DNA of 48,973 bases from contig PACZ01000042.1 in assembly GCA_002700305.1 (NCBI GenBank), forward strand, positions 1-48,973, read 5' to 3'. Each line of letters opens with the position of its first letter. The stretch's first letter is position 1. Origin of the DNA: Hyphomonas sp. (GTDB taxonomy: Bacteria; Pseudomonadota; Alphaproteobacteria; Caulobacterales; Hyphomonadaceae). Positions 23,692-33,487 of this stretch are shown piece after piece. Both the position numbers and the translations under genes were made by a program. The notes under the pieces are model-generated. The model ran no database searches, was not told the origin of the DNA, and saw nothing but the letters and a program-made list of their open reading frames with translations.

Positions 23692-24612
23692 ATGGCCGCT
23701 ACGGCGCTCAAGACATTCGAGGAAATCAAACTGGAGAAGGAAGATGGTATCGCCATCCTGACCCTTCACCGGCCAGAGAAGATGAACGCCTTCACAGGCA
23801 AGATGATGCAGGAGATGATCGAGGCCTTCGACATCACCGACGCAGACGACGACGTGCGCGTTGTCATCGTGACGGGGCACGGCGACCGTGCCTTCTGCGC
23901 AGGGGCTGACCTCTCATCCGGCGCCAAGACGTTCGACTATGACAAACGTTCGGGCGACGGTGAGGCCGGCCGCACCGCCAGCGAAGACATCCAGCGCGAT
24001 GGCGGCGGACGTGTGACGCTGCGTATTTTCAACAGCCTGAAGCCTGTGATCGGCGCCATCAATGGCGCGGCTGTCGGGATCGGTGTGACCATGCAGCTGC
24101 CGATGGATATTCGCCTCGCATCCGACAAGGCCCGTTTCGGGTTCGTCTTCAATCGCCGGGGCATCAACCCGGAGGCGGCGTCCTCCTGGTTCCTGCCGCG
24201 GCTCGTCGGCATCCAGCAGGCGCTGGACTGGTGTTACACCGGCCGGATCTTCCCGGCACAGGAAGCGCTCGATGCGGGTTTCGTGAAGGCCGTCTATCCG
24301 CACGCAGAGCTTCTGGACAAAGCGAAAGAGCTGGCGCGTGAGATTGCGGACAATACCGCCGCTGTCTCCACGACGCTGACCCGCCACATGATGTGGCGCA
24401 TGCTGGGCGCGAGCCATCCGATGGAAGCCCACATCGTTGATTCCGCCGCGATCTACTCGCGCGGCAAGACCGAAGATGCCCGCGAAGGCGTGATGAGCTT
24501 CCTTGAGAAGCGCCAGCCGACCTATCCTGTGAAAGTCTCCGACGGGATGCCGCAATTCTTCCCGTGGTGGGAGGAACCGGAGTTCAAATGGATTGGCGGG
24601 GACGGTTCGTGA
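23692..24612 (+). CDS. Enoyl-CoA hydratase/isomerase family protein (crotonase)
   Basis: 306 residues with GGGAGAT before the ATG. The oxyanion-hole segments are AFCAGADLS and INGAAVGIGVTMQLPMDIRLAS, and FGFVFNRRGINPEAASSWFLPRLVG is the catalytic segment. It is longer than the common 260 residues, with an insert around 75-100 and an extended C-terminus (PQFFPWWEEPEF). It overlaps the following epoxide hydrolase gene in a GTGA junction, so the two act together. A beta-oxidation-type step is likely, but the substrate is unknown. Confidence 0.92.
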   Translation: MAATALKTFEEIKLEKEDGIAILTLHRPEKMNAFTGKMMQEMIEAFDITDADDDVRVVIVTGHGDRAFCAGADLSSGAKTFDYDKRSGDGEAGRTASEDIQRDGGGRVTLRIFNSLKPVIGAINGAAVGIGVTMQLPMDIRLASDKARFGFVFNRRGINPEAASSWFLPRLVGIQQALDWCYTGRIFPAQEALDAGFVKAVYPHAELLDKAKELAREIADNTAAVSTTLTRHMMWRMLGASHPMEAHIVDSAAIYSRGKTEDAREGVMSFLEKRQPTYPVKVSDGMPQFFPWWEEPEFKWIGGDGS

Positions 24613-25580
24613 GTGATCAGCACTTCGAGTTCGTAAAGACAAATGGCGTCACGCTGCGTGTGGCGACCGCCGGGGACGGGCCGCTTGTCGTGCTCGTCCA
24701 CGGTTTCCCGGAAAGCTGGTATTCCTGGCGCCACCAGATCAAGGCGCTGAGCGAGGCCGGCTACCGGGTCGCCGCACCAGACGTACGCGGCTATGGCGAA
24801 TCCGAGCGGCCGGAGCCGGTGGAGGCCTATGACCTCGAAAGCCTGACGGGCGACATTGCCGGCCTGGCAGAAGCCTTGTCACCGGGTGAGAAGGCGGTCG
24901 TCGTCGGCCATGACTGGGGCGCGCCGATTGCCTGGAACACAGCCCGTCTGCATACGGACAAGTTCCGTGCAGTGGCCGGGCTTTCCGTGCCTTACATGCC
25001 GATGGGCGACGTCATGTTCCTGGACATGGTGCACAAGGTGTTCACCGAGCGCGGCCTGTTCTTCTATCAGGTCTATTTCCAGGATATCGGCCCGCCGGAA
25101 GCGGAGCTGGAAGCAGATCCTGCAGCGACGATCCGGAAGTTCTACTATGCGATTTCCGGCGATGCGCCCGACGGCACCTGGCCAACGGACAAGAAGCATG
25201 GCGACACGCTGCTTCACCGGCTGCCGGAGCCGCCCATGCCACTGCCCTGGCTGGATGCGGATGATGTCGCTTATTATGACAGCCAGTTCTGCAAGTCCGG
25301 TTTCCGCGGTCCGCTGAACCGCTACCGAAATCATGCGCGCGACTATGCGTTCCTGAAGAACCATCCCGCGAATCCGGTGATCCAGCAGCCATCGCTGTTC
25401 ATCGGTGGCACGAAGGATCTGGTGCTGAAAATGTTCCAGGGAGACATCGTCGCGGCGATGAAGCCGAACCTGGCGGGTCTTCGCGGCTGCCATCTGCTGG
25501 AGGGCTGTGGCCACTGGACCCAGCAGGAGCGTCCCGAAGACGTGAACCGCTATCTGATCGACTGGCTGGGCGGGCTGTAA
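24609..25580 (+). CDS. Alpha/beta-hydrolase, epoxide hydrolase type
   Basis: 323 residues from the GTG at 24,609, which overlaps the crotonase stop and has a GGGGACGG site; an earlier in-frame start would sit deep inside the upstream gene. HGFPESWYSWRHQ forms the oxyanion hole (HGxP), VVGHDWGAPIAWN holds the nucleophilic Asp, and CGHWTQQERPEDVN holds the catalytic His. An Asp rather than Ser nucleophile with HGFPE points to an epoxide hydrolase or close dehalogenase relative. Confidence 0.9.
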   Translation: MSDQHFEFVKTNGVTLRVATAGDGPLVVLVHGFPESWYSWRHQIKALSEAGYRVAAPDVRGYGESERPEPVEAYDLESLTGDIAGLAEALSPGEKAVVVGHDWGAPIAWNTARLHTDKFRAVAGLSVPYMPMGDVMFLDMVHKVFTERGLFFYQVYFQDIGPPEAELEADPAATIRKFYYAISGDAPDGTWPTDKKHGDTLLHRLPEPPMPLPWLDADDVAYYDSQFCKSGFRGPLNRYRNHARDYAFLKNHPANPVIQQPSLFIGGTKDLVLKMFQGDIVAAMKPNLAGLRGCHLLEGCGHWTQQERPEDVNRYLIDWLGGL

Positions 25581-25588
25581 GGCCCGCC
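25569..25588. terminator. Hairpin between convergent hydrolase and SDR genes
   Basis: GGCGGGC and GCCCGCC pair perfectly over 7 bp, with the stop codon of the hydrolase in the loop. No T-tract follows, so terminator strength is uncertain. Its position between convergent genes fits a shared 3' end. Confidence 0.4.
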
Positions 25589-25611
25589 TGCCGGCACGAT
25601 TTGTAATTACG

Positions 25612-26382
25612 TCAGAAGTTCACGCGGTTGGAGACGGCACCATCCACAATGAGGTTAACGCCCGTCGTGTAGGATGAAGCGGGGCTCGCGAGGAACACGG
25701 CCGCATTGGCGATTTCCTGCGGCGTAGCGCAACGCCCGGTCGGGTTGCGGGAATTGGCCTGCTTGAAGAATTCGGGCTGGTTCGTCTCGATCATGTGCCA
25801 GATGCCGCCCTCGAAGTAGACCATGCCCGGCGAGACGACATTGACGCGCAGGCGCTTGGCCGCGTTTTCGCGGGCGAGGCCTTTGGCAAAGTGGATGAGC
25901 GACGCCTTGACCGGGCCATAGGAGTCCGCCCTGTCGGCCTGAGCTGCCGAAATGGACGCGATGATGATGAAGGCTGCATCGCCATGTGCCTTTGCGGCCT
26001 TGTCGAGGAAAGGCTCCGCCGCGTTGAACGCGTTGACCGCGCCCAGCACGTCCAGCTGGAAATTCTGTGTCCAGGCTTCCGGCGTGTTGCCCTGTGCCAT
26101 GGCGCCGGCATTGGAAACGAGGATGTCGATACCGCCCAGTTCGACGCCGGCCTTGCGGATCCAGGATTTGAGGGCCTCCGCGTCGGTAATGTCGACAGAG
26201 GCGCCGGTTGCCTTGACGCCCTTGGCCTGCAGAACTTCGACCGTCTCGGCGACCTGCTTTTCGTGGCGGGCACAGATGGCGACATTGGCGCCTTCATTCG
26301 CGAGCGTCTCAGCGATGGCGCGTCCGATGCCGCGTGTGCCACCCAGAATGACGGCGTTCTTTCCTTTGAGATGCAGATCCAT
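25612..26382 (-). CDS. Short-chain dehydrogenase/reductase
   Basis: 256 residues. The Rossmann motif is GGTRGIGRA, NAG is present in VSNAGAMA, and the active site is Ser in ASISAA with YGPVK supplying Tyr and Lys. The C-terminus (PASSYTTGVNLIVDGAVS) is standard. The cofactor-loop CARHEKQ suggests NADP(H) preference. Substrate is unknown. It is divergent from the CinA-type gene. Confidence 0.92.
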   Translation of the reverse strand: MDLHLKGKNAVILGGTRGIGRAIAETLANEGANVAICARHEKQVAETVEVLQAKGVKATGASVDITDAEALKSWIRKAGVELGGIDILVSNAGAMAQGNTPEAWTQNFQLDVLGAVNAFNAAEPFLDKAAKAHGDAAFIIIASISAAQADRADSYGPVKASLIHFAKGLARENAAKRLRVNVVSPGMVYFEGGIWHMIETNQPEFFKQANSRNPTGRCATPQEIANAAVFLASPASSYTTGVNLIVDGAVSNRVNF

Positions 26383-26486
26383 TTCGGTTCCCTCCTGCGG
26401 TTACCGGAGGAGTGTGACTGCAAAGCCCGGCGAAACCAACACCTGTCTTTACGTCGAGGCTTGCCAGCGCGCCGTTCGGTTGGTTG

Positions 26487-26981
26487 ATGGACGGCATGCA
26501 AAGCCTTCTTCCCATAGCCGCCGACATCGGCGAGCGCCTCAGACAGCGCGGCGAGACCGTCGCGATTTCGGAATCCTCCTCCGGCGGCCTGATTTCGGCA
26601 GCCTTGCTGGCTGTGCCGGGCGCCTCGGCCTTCTACCGGGGCGGCGGGGTCATCTACACGCCGCAGGCTTTCCGGGGGTTGCTCGGCCTGACGAAGGAAG
26701 ATCTTGGCGACATGCGGTCTTCGACGGAGCCTTATGCAAGGCTCTTGTCACATACGATCCGGGGCAAGCTGCGCGCCGACTGGGGCCTGTGCGAAACCGG
26801 CGCGTCAGGTCCGAACGGCAATCCCTATGGCGATGCGGCGGGGCACACTTGTGTGGCCGTCTGCGGTCCGGACCGGTTCGAAGCGTCACGGACGCTGGAG
26901 ACCGGCCTCAACGACAGGGAAGACAATATGCGCCGTTTTGCCATCGAAGCGCTGGACCTGCTGCACGCAGCGCTGGCCTGA
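26487..26981 (+). CDS. CinA C-terminal family amidohydrolase (NMN deamidase, PncC-like)
   Basis: 164 residues from the ATG at 26,487; an ATG at 26,496 is equally possible, since neither has a strong ribosome site. VAISESSSGGLISAALLAVPGAS, GGGVIYTPQAFRGLLG and CETGASGPNGNPYGDAAGHT are the CinA-C landmarks, the ESSSGG serine being the reactive residue. The family deamidates nicotinamide mononucleotide in NAD recycling. It converges on dnaB with three bases between stops. Confidence 0.88.
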   Translation: MDGMQSLLPIAADIGERLRQRGETVAISESSSGGLISAALLAVPGASAFYRGGGVIYTPQAFRGLLGLTKEDLGDMRSSTEPYARLLSHTIRGKLRADWGLCETGASGPNGNPYGDAAGHTCVAVCGPDRFEASRTLETGLNDREDNMRRFAIEALDLLHAALA

Positions 26982-26984
26982 GCG

Positions 26985-28484
26985 CTATTCGAGGTCGGCG
27001 CCGTAGCCTTTCTGCTCCTTGGTCAGGTCGCCGAAGCGGGTGACGTTGGAGTCGAAGGCGAGTTCCACGCGGCCGATCGGGCCGTGACGCTGCTTCCCGA
27101 TGATACATTCGGCCTTGCCGTAAACTTCGTCCATCCGCTGGCGCCACTGAGCCCATTTCTCGTTCGAGGCCGGGTCGGTCGGGTCCGCGCCGGGTTCGGT
27201 CCGGGCGAGATAATACTCCTCGCGATAGACGAACATGACGACGTCGGCGTCCTGCTCGATCGAGCCGGATTCGCGAAGGTCTGAGAGCTGCGGGCGTTTG
27301 TCGTCGCGCTGCTCCACGGCCCGGGAGAGCTGGGAGAGAGCGATGATCGGAACGTTCAGGTCTTTGGCCAGCGCCTTCAGCGAGGTGGTGATCTGCGTGA
27401 TTTCCTGCACCCGGCTGGAATTGGCGTTGGACGTGCTGACAGTGATCAGCTGCAGGTAGTCGATCACGATCATGTCGAGGCCGACGGAGCGTTGCAGGCG
27501 GCGGGCGCGCGCCGCCAGCTGGCTGATCGAGATGCCGCCGGTGTCATCGATATAGAGCGGCAGGTTCTGCAGTTCCTCGGTTGCCTCGCGCAGGCGTTCG
27601 AAGTCGCTCTTGTCGAGGTCACCCTGACGGATGCGGTGTGTCGTGATGCCGGTACGTTCGGCGATGATACGCGTGGCCAGCTGTTCGTTCGACATCTCCA
27701 GTGAGAAGAAGCCGACGATTGCTCCGTCCACGGTTTTCTTGGAGCCGTCTTCCTGCATTTCCGCGCGATAAGCAGAGGCCGCGTTGTAAGCGATGTTGGT
27801 CGCCAGCGAGGTCTTGCCCATCGACGGACGTCCGGCGAGGATGATGAGGTCCGACCGGTGCATGCCGCCGAGTTTTTCGTCGAGATCACGCAGGCCTGTC
27901 GGGATGCCCGCAATCTTGCCTTCACGCTTATAGGCCGCTTCAGCTGTTTTCAGCGATTCGGTCAGCGCTTCGGCAAAGCTGGTGAAGCCGCGGCCGGTGG
28001 CGCCGCGCTCAGCGAGATCGAACAACTGGCGTTCGGCCAGTTCGATCTGGCGCTCGCCGCTCTCTTCCGGGGCAGGGGTCAGTGCCCGGCCCTGAAGGTC
28101 GCTGCCAATGCCGACCAGAGAGCGGCGCATGGCGAGGTCGCGGATCATATGGGCGTAGTCGCCCACCTCGGCCCCGAAAGCCGCCGAGTCGAGCAGCTGT
28201 TCCAGGTAACGTGCGCCGCCAATCTCTGACAGCTTCTCGGCTTTCTCGAAATGCTCGCGCAGGGTCACGCCATCCGCGATGCGCCCCTGCTGAATCATGA
28301 TGGAAGCGACTTCATACAATTCCTGATGGGCCGGGGCGTAGAAGTCTGACGCGCGCAGGATGTCGGCGACGCGTTGGTAGGAATTGTTGTCGAACAGAAT
28401 GGCGCCCAGCACAGCGGCTTCCGCCGACAGATTGTGCGGTGGCGCGATGGCGTCTTTTGGAGAGGCGGTATCGTCGAGCGGCAT
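26985..28484 (-). CDS. dnaB: Replicative DNA helicase
   Basis: 499 residues. The N-terminal domain (HNLSAEAAVLGAILFDN) interacts with primase. The RecA-like domain has Walker A GRPSMGKTS, FFSLEMSNEQLA, Walker B MIVIDYLQLI and the C-terminal RHGPIGRVELAFD. It forms the hexameric helicase that unwinds DNA at the fork. No intein is present. A perfect DnaA box lies about 57 bases upstream of the start. It follows the ribosomal rpsF operon on the same strand, separated by a strong terminator. Confidence 0.97.
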   Translation of the reverse strand: MPLDDTASPKDAIAPPHNLSAEAAVLGAILFDNNSYQRVADILRASDFYAPAHQELYEVASIMIQQGRIADGVTLREHFEKAEKLSEIGGARYLEQLLDSAAFGAEVGDYAHMIRDLAMRRSLVGIGSDLQGRALTPAPEESGERQIELAERQLFDLAERGATGRGFTSFAEALTESLKTAEAAYKREGKIAGIPTGLRDLDEKLGGMHRSDLIILAGRPSMGKTSLATNIAYNAASAYRAEMQEDGSKKTVDGAIVGFFSLEMSNEQLATRIIAERTGITTHRIRQGDLDKSDFERLREATEELQNLPLYIDDTGGISISQLAARARRLQRSVGLDMIVIDYLQLITVSTSNANSSRVQEITQITTSLKALAKDLNVPIIALSQLSRAVEQRDDKRPQLSDLRESGSIEQDADVVMFVYREEYYLARTEPGADPTDPASNEKWAQWRQRMDEVYGKAECIIGKQRHGPIGRVELAFDSNVTRFGDLTKEQKGYGADLE

Positions 28485-28540
28485 GGGATTAACCCTACCT
28501 TACCTGAGGTCAGAGTGCACGGTGATAGAGCGGCCAGACC

Positions 28541-28549
28541 TGTGGATAA
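28541..28549 (-). promoter_or_regulatory. Perfect DnaA box upstream of dnaB
   Basis: TTATCCACA on the minus strand (TGTGGATAA as written) is the consensus nine-base DnaA site, 57 bases upstream of the dnaB ATG. Being in the promoter/leader, it could link helicase expression to DnaA level. A TTGACA lies further upstream on the same strand (near 28,573-28,578), but no well-spaced -10 box was found. Confidence 0.6.
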
Positions 28550-28601
28550 GTCGCCGTCATCGGTGGATGGCCTGTCAAGTAATGGAAATGCCAAAGAAAA
28601 A

Positions 28602-28623
28602 GGCCGCACCCGGAAGTGCGGCC
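28602..28623 (-). terminator. Strong bidirectional terminator after rplI
   Basis: GGCCGCAC-ccggaa-GTGCGGCC is a perfect 8-bp stem flanked by five A residues on one side and four T residues on the other. It gives an intrinsic terminator for the rpsF-rpsR-rplI transcript, 25 bases after the L9 stop. Confidence 0.9.
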
Positions 28624-28648
28624 TTTTCAATCTGGTGTGCCGTGAAGC

Positions 28649-29236
28649 TTATTCTTCTTCGGCCGGGCCTTCAGCAGCGCGATCAGCGGCCGCTTCGGCC
28701 AGCTCACCGGCCTGCTCGTCTGCCTGTGCCTGGTTGGCAGCCTGCAGTGCGGCAACGATGTCTTCGCCTTTGGCCTGACGGTCAGCTTCGTCCTGCGAAC
28801 GGGCAATGTTTGCCTGCACGGTGACGGTGACTTCCGCATGGAGGCGGATGGACACGTCGTACATGCCGATCTCTTTGATCGGCTTGTCGAGACGGACGCC
28901 CGAACGCGGCACGCTGTAGCCAGCGGCTTCAGCAGCGTCAGCGATGTCACGAGCGGTGACGGAGCCGTAGAGGTGGCCGGTGTCGCCAGCCTGGCGGATC
29001 AGCACGAAGATGGCGCCGTCGAGCTTCTGGGATTCGTTCTCAGCAGCTGCGCGGGCTTCCGCGTTGCGGGCTTCGATGGCGTCGCGTTCACGCTCGAAAC
29101 GGGCGCGGTTGCGATCATTGGCCATCAGGGCCTTGCCTTGCGGGAGCAGGAAGTTACGGGCGAAGCCGTTCTTCACTTTCACTTCTTCGCCGATACCACC
29201 GAGGTTCTCGACGCGCTCAAGGAGGATCACTTGCAT
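28649..29236 (-). CDS. rplI: 50S ribosomal protein L9
   Basis: 195 residues. MQVILLERVENLGGIGEEVKVK and GFARNFLLPQGKAL are the L9 N-terminal domain, then the long helix, then the C-terminal domain (AGDTGHLYGSVTARDIADA). An acidic Ala/Glu/Gln-rich tail of about 45 residues extends beyond E. coli L9, as in other alphaproteobacteria. It is last gene of the S6-S18-L9 operon. Confidence 0.97.
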   Translation of the reverse strand: MQVILLERVENLGGIGEEVKVKNGFARNFLLPQGKALMANDRNRARFERERDAIEARNAEARAAAENESQKLDGAIFVLIRQAGDTGHLYGSVTARDIADAAEAAGYSVPRSGVRLDKPIKEIGMYDVSIRLHAEVTVTVQANIARSQDEADRQAKGEDIVAALQAANQAQADEQAGELAEAAADRAAEGPAEEE

Positions 29237-29248
29237 GTCAGTCTCTCC

Positions 29249-29506
29249 TTACTTCACTTCGAAGGGAAGCAGGGCGAGCATGCGGGCACGTTTGATGGCC
29301 TGGGCAAGCTTGCGCTGGTTCTTCAGGTTCACAGCCGTGATGCGGCTCGGCACGATTTTCCCTTTTTCAGAGATATAGCGCTGAAGCAGTTTCACGTCTT
29401 TGTAATCGATCGTCTGGGCGTTATCGCCCGAAAACGGATCAACCTTGCGGCGGCGGCCGAACGGACGGCGGGCCGGGATGTTCGTAATGTTCAGTTTCTG
29501 AGCCAT
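29249..29506 (-). CDS. rpsR: 30S ribosomal protein S18
   Basis: 85 residues. [23 protein letters not shown] and [27 protein letters not shown] are the conserved S18 core. It binds S6 on the 30S platform, and S6 is encoded immediately upstream (14-base gap). Confidence 0.97.
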   Translation of the reverse strand: MAQKLNITNIPARRPFGRRRKVDPFSGDNAQTIDYKDVKLLQRYISEKGKIVPSRITAVNLKNQRKLAQAIKRARMLALLPFEVK

Positions 29507-29520
29507 GTCCTGTCCCTTTC

Positions 29521-29859
29521 CTAGTCGCGGCGGCGGTCTTTGCGGGAGAGGACCGGCGACGGCTCGTCGCTCAGTTCTTCCACGCGGATGGTCATGTAGC
29601 GCATCACGTCTTCCGACAGGCGCTGGCGGCGTTCCAGTTCGTGGATCGCTTCAGCGGGGGCGTCGATGTTGATCAGCGAGTAGTGACCCTTGCGCTGCTT
29701 CTTGATCGGGTAGGCAAGGTTGCGGAGGCCCCAGTATTCGGTTTTGCCGATGGTGGCGCCTTTTTCCTTGAGAAAGCCGGACAGTTCTTCGACAAAAGAG
29801 TCGACCTGGGCCGGCGAGATGTCAGGTCGTGTGATCACGACATGCTCGTAAAAAGCCAT
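29521..29859 (-). CDS. rpsF: 30S ribosomal protein S6
   Basis: 112 residues from the ATG at 29,859, giving [20 protein letters not shown] as in other S6 proteins. The frame is open further upstream, but those residues do not resemble S6. [19 protein letters not shown] is the conserved middle. GGGAATG precedes the start. First gene of the operon. Confidence 0.96.
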   Translation of the reverse strand: MAFYEHVVITRPDISPAQVDSFVEELSGFLKEKGATIGKTEYWGLRNLAYPIKKQRKGHYSLINIDAPAEAIHELERRQRLSEDVMRYMTIRVEELSDEPSPVLSRKDRRRD

Positions 29860-30069
29860 GTTTTCATTCCCAAAATCAAAGGGGTGCGGCGCCTGACAGC
29901 GGGAAACTGCCGGACGATGGCCCCTCTTCCCCCGGCTCATTCCGGAGTACCAAGGACCGCATCCCTGTCCATGAAGGCGGCTGTAAAGCCTATCTGGCAA
30001 GGAATTTCAATAGCTTGCGCACACGCGGTCTCACCTTTAGGCACGGCGAAAATTTCGGGAGAATCGCCG
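29860..30069. promoter_or_regulatory. Divergent promoter region of rpsF and fabD operons
   Basis: This 210-bp gap separates the start codons of the ribosomal and fatty acid operons, so both promoters must be here. The rpsF leader is about 100-150 nt and could fold (GC-rich near 29,885-29,945), which would suit S6:S18 autoregulation known in other bacteria. No -35/-10 pair could be assigned with confidence. Confidence 0.45.
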
Positions 30070-31020
30070 ATGACCAAACTCGCTTTCATTTTTCCTGGCC
30101 AGGGCAGCCAGGAAATCGGCATGGGCAAGGCCCTTGCGGATGCCTTTCCGGCCGCCCGGGACGTCTTCCACACCGTCGATCAGGCCCTGGGGCAGAACCT
30201 GTCGGACCTCATGTGGAACGGCACGATTGAAGAGCTGACCCTCACCGCAAACACTCAGCCAGCCCTGATGGCGCACTCGCTGGCTGCGATGAAGGCGCTG
30301 GAGGCTGAATTCGGCATTTCAGCGAAGGATGCAGCCTTTGTGGCAGGCCATTCGCTGGGCGAATATTCGGCTCTGGCCGCTGCGGGGGCTTTGACGGTTG
30401 CTGATACGGCGCGCCTGCTGCGTATCCGGGGCAACGCCATGCAATCTGCCGTACAGCCCGGCGAAGGTGCCATGGCGGCGCTGCTGGGCGCGGATGTCGA
30501 TCAGGCAGAAGCCGCCTGCGCCGCGGGACGTGAGACGGGTGGGGTCTGCGAACTGGCGAACGACAACGCGCCGGGCCAGCTGGTCCTGTCCGGCTCCAAA
30601 GCGGCGATCGATGCGGCCTGCGAGTGGGCGAAGGCGAATGGCGTGAAGAAGGCGATGCCTCTGAACGTGTCTGCGCCTTTCCATTGCTCCCTCATGCAGC
30701 CGGCTGCCGACGCGATGTCGGAAGCCCTGGCAGGCACCGAGATCAAGGCACCGGTTGTGCCGGTGGTCGCAAATGTCTCCGCAAGCGCCGTGACCGATCC
30801 GGAAACGATCCGACAGAACCTTGTCGCACAGGTCACCGGGCGTGTCCGCTGGACCGAGAGCGTGCAGTTCATGGTCGCACAAGGCGTCGACACGACAGGC
30901 GAAGTTGGCAACGGTAAGGTTCTGACGGTCATGCAGCGCCGTATCGAGAAATCACTGAATGGCTTCACCCTCGGTTCGCCAGAGGACCTTGAAGCCTTCG
31001 CACAAGCCTTGAAGGGATAA
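30070..31020 (+). CDS. fabD: Malonyl-CoA:ACP transacylase
   Basis: 316 residues from the ATG at 30,070, with GGGAG upstream. FIFPGQGSQEIGMGK starts the protein, the nucleophile Ser is in AGHSLGEYSALAAAGAL, and the catalytic His in SAPFHCSLM. GVDTTGEVGNGKVLTVMQRR ends the domain. It loads malonate onto ACP for fatty acid synthesis. It heads the operon fabD-fabG-acpP-fabF. Confidence 0.97.
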   Translation: MTKLAFIFPGQGSQEIGMGKALADAFPAARDVFHTVDQALGQNLSDLMWNGTIEELTLTANTQPALMAHSLAAMKALEAEFGISAKDAAFVAGHSLGEYSALAAAGALTVADTARLLRIRGNAMQSAVQPGEGAMAALLGADVDQAEAACAAGRETGGVCELANDNAPGQLVLSGSKAAIDAACEWAKANGVKKAMPLNVSAPFHCSLMQPAADAMSEALAGTEIKAPVVPVVANVSASAVTDPETIRQNLVAQVTGRVRWTESVQFMVAQGVDTTGEVGNGKVLTVMQRRIEKSLNGFTLGSPEDLEAFAQALKG

Positions 31021-31024
31021 TCCC

Positions 31025-31762
31025 ATGTTCACACTCAACGGCCGTACGGCCCTCGTCACCGGCGCTTCCGGCGGTATCGGCAGCGCGATTGCGAAAGCCC
31101 TGTCGGAAGCCGGCGCGAAAGTCGTCCTGTCCGGCACTCGCGAAAACGTACTGAACGAAGTGGCGGCGACACTGCCCGGCGAAAGCGCCGTGGTCACCTG
31201 TAACCTGTCCGACCCTGACGCCGTGGACGGCCTCGCTGCGAAGGCAGAAGAAGTGATCGGCCCGCTCGATATCCTGATCGCAAATGCCGGCATCACCCGC
31301 GACAAGCTGCTGATGCAGATGAAGGATGACGACTGGAACGACGTCATCAACATCAATCTGGGGTCCTATTACCGACTGACGAAGAGCGTCGTGCGGGGCA
31401 TGATGAAGCGCCGTCACGGCCGCATCATCGGCATCACGTCGGTCGTTGGCGTGACCGGAAACCCCGGCCAGACGAACTATTGCGCGTCGAAAGCCGGGAT
31501 GATCGGGTTTACCAAATCACTGGCTCAGGAAGTCGCCAGCCGCGGTATTACAGCCAACGCGATCGCACCTGGCTTCATCGAATCACCGATGACGGATGTG
31601 CTGCCGGAAGCGCAGAAGAGTTCGCTTCTCGGGAGAATTCCGGCCGGCCGTTTGGGGCAGGGTGGTGATATTGCTGCAGCTGCGGTGTATCTGGCGTCAG
31701 ACGAAGCCGCCTACGTTACGGGGCAGACACTGCACATAAATGGTGGCATGGCGATGATCTGA
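31025..31762 (+). CDS. fabG: 3-oxoacyl-ACP reductase
   Basis: 245 residues, four bases after fabD. TGASGGIGSAIA is the NADPH site, NAGITRD is present, and the active site is Ser in GITSVVG with NYCASKAGM giving Tyr and Lys. IPAGRLGQGGDIA and HINGGMAMI close the protein. It reduces 3-ketoacyl-ACP. The position between fabD and acpP confirms FabG rather than a general SDR. Confidence 0.97.
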   Translation: MFTLNGRTALVTGASGGIGSAIAKALSEAGAKVVLSGTRENVLNEVAATLPGESAVVTCNLSDPDAVDGLAAKAEEVIGPLDILIANAGITRDKLLMQMKDDDWNDVININLGSYYRLTKSVVRGMMKRRHGRIIGITSVVGVTGNPGQTNYCASKAGMIGFTKSLAQEVASRGITANAIAPGFIESPMTDVLPEAQKSSLLGRIPAGRLGQGGDIAAAAVYLASDEAAYVTGQTLHINGGMAMI

Positions 31763-31790
31763 TAGGCACAGTTGGTGGCTATACAAGGGC

Positions 31791-31818
31791 TTGGCGGCTC
31801 GGATAACTGTGTGCTAGG
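31791..31818 (+). promoter_or_regulatory. Candidate acpP promoter
   Basis: TTGGCGG and GCTAGG are separated by 15 bases. This resembles the housekeeping pattern TTGaCgS-N-GCTANAWC described for Caulobacter, about 57 bases before the acpP start. An extra promoter before acpP is common because ACP is needed in excess. Confidence 0.35.
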
Positions 31819-31826
31819 CGCAACAC

Positions 31827-31849
31827 AATGGTTCGGATTTCGGACCATT
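31827..31849 (+). promoter_or_regulatory. acpP leader hairpin
   Basis: AATGGTTCG and CGGACCATT pair with one G-U around GATTT, 25 bases before the acpP start codon. There is no T-tract after it, so it is probably a leader stem-loop that protects or regulates the acpP message. Confidence 0.35.
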
Positions 31850-31874
31850 CCTCAGGCATTTAAGAGAGGTAAGC

Positions 31875-32108
31875 ATGTCTGACGTTCTTGAACGTGTTAA
31901 GAAAATCGTTGTCGACAATCTCGACGTGGAAGGTGACAAAGTCGTCGAAAGCGCGAGCTTCATTGACGACCTTGGCGCAGACTCGCTGGACCTCGTCGAG
32001 CTGGTCATGGCTTTCGAGGAAGAATTCAATATCGAGATCCCAGACGACGTGCAGGAATCCATCCGCACCGTCGGTGACGCCGTGACCCATATCAAGGCTC
32101 ACATCTAA
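31875..32108 (+). CDS. acpP: Acyl carrier protein
   Basis: 77 residues, strongly acidic. The phosphopantetheine Ser is in [18 protein letters not shown]. The length and [17 protein letters not shown] ending are typical. AGAGAGGTAAGC gives the ribosome site. It carries growing acyl chains for FabD/G/F encoded around it. Confidence 0.98.
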   Translation: MSDVLERVKKIVVDNLDVEGDKVVESASFIDDLGADSLDLVELVMAFEEEFNIEIPDDVQESIRTVGDAVTHIKAHI

Positions 32109-32133
32109 GACATCCTGGACAAGAGGGGTCTCC

Positions 32134-33420
<1,287 letters not shown>

Positions 33421-33487
33421 GTCCCTTTCCGGAGTCCTGCACCCCGCTTAGGCTGCGGTGCAGGAAACCCGCTGATTGAGGCTACGC

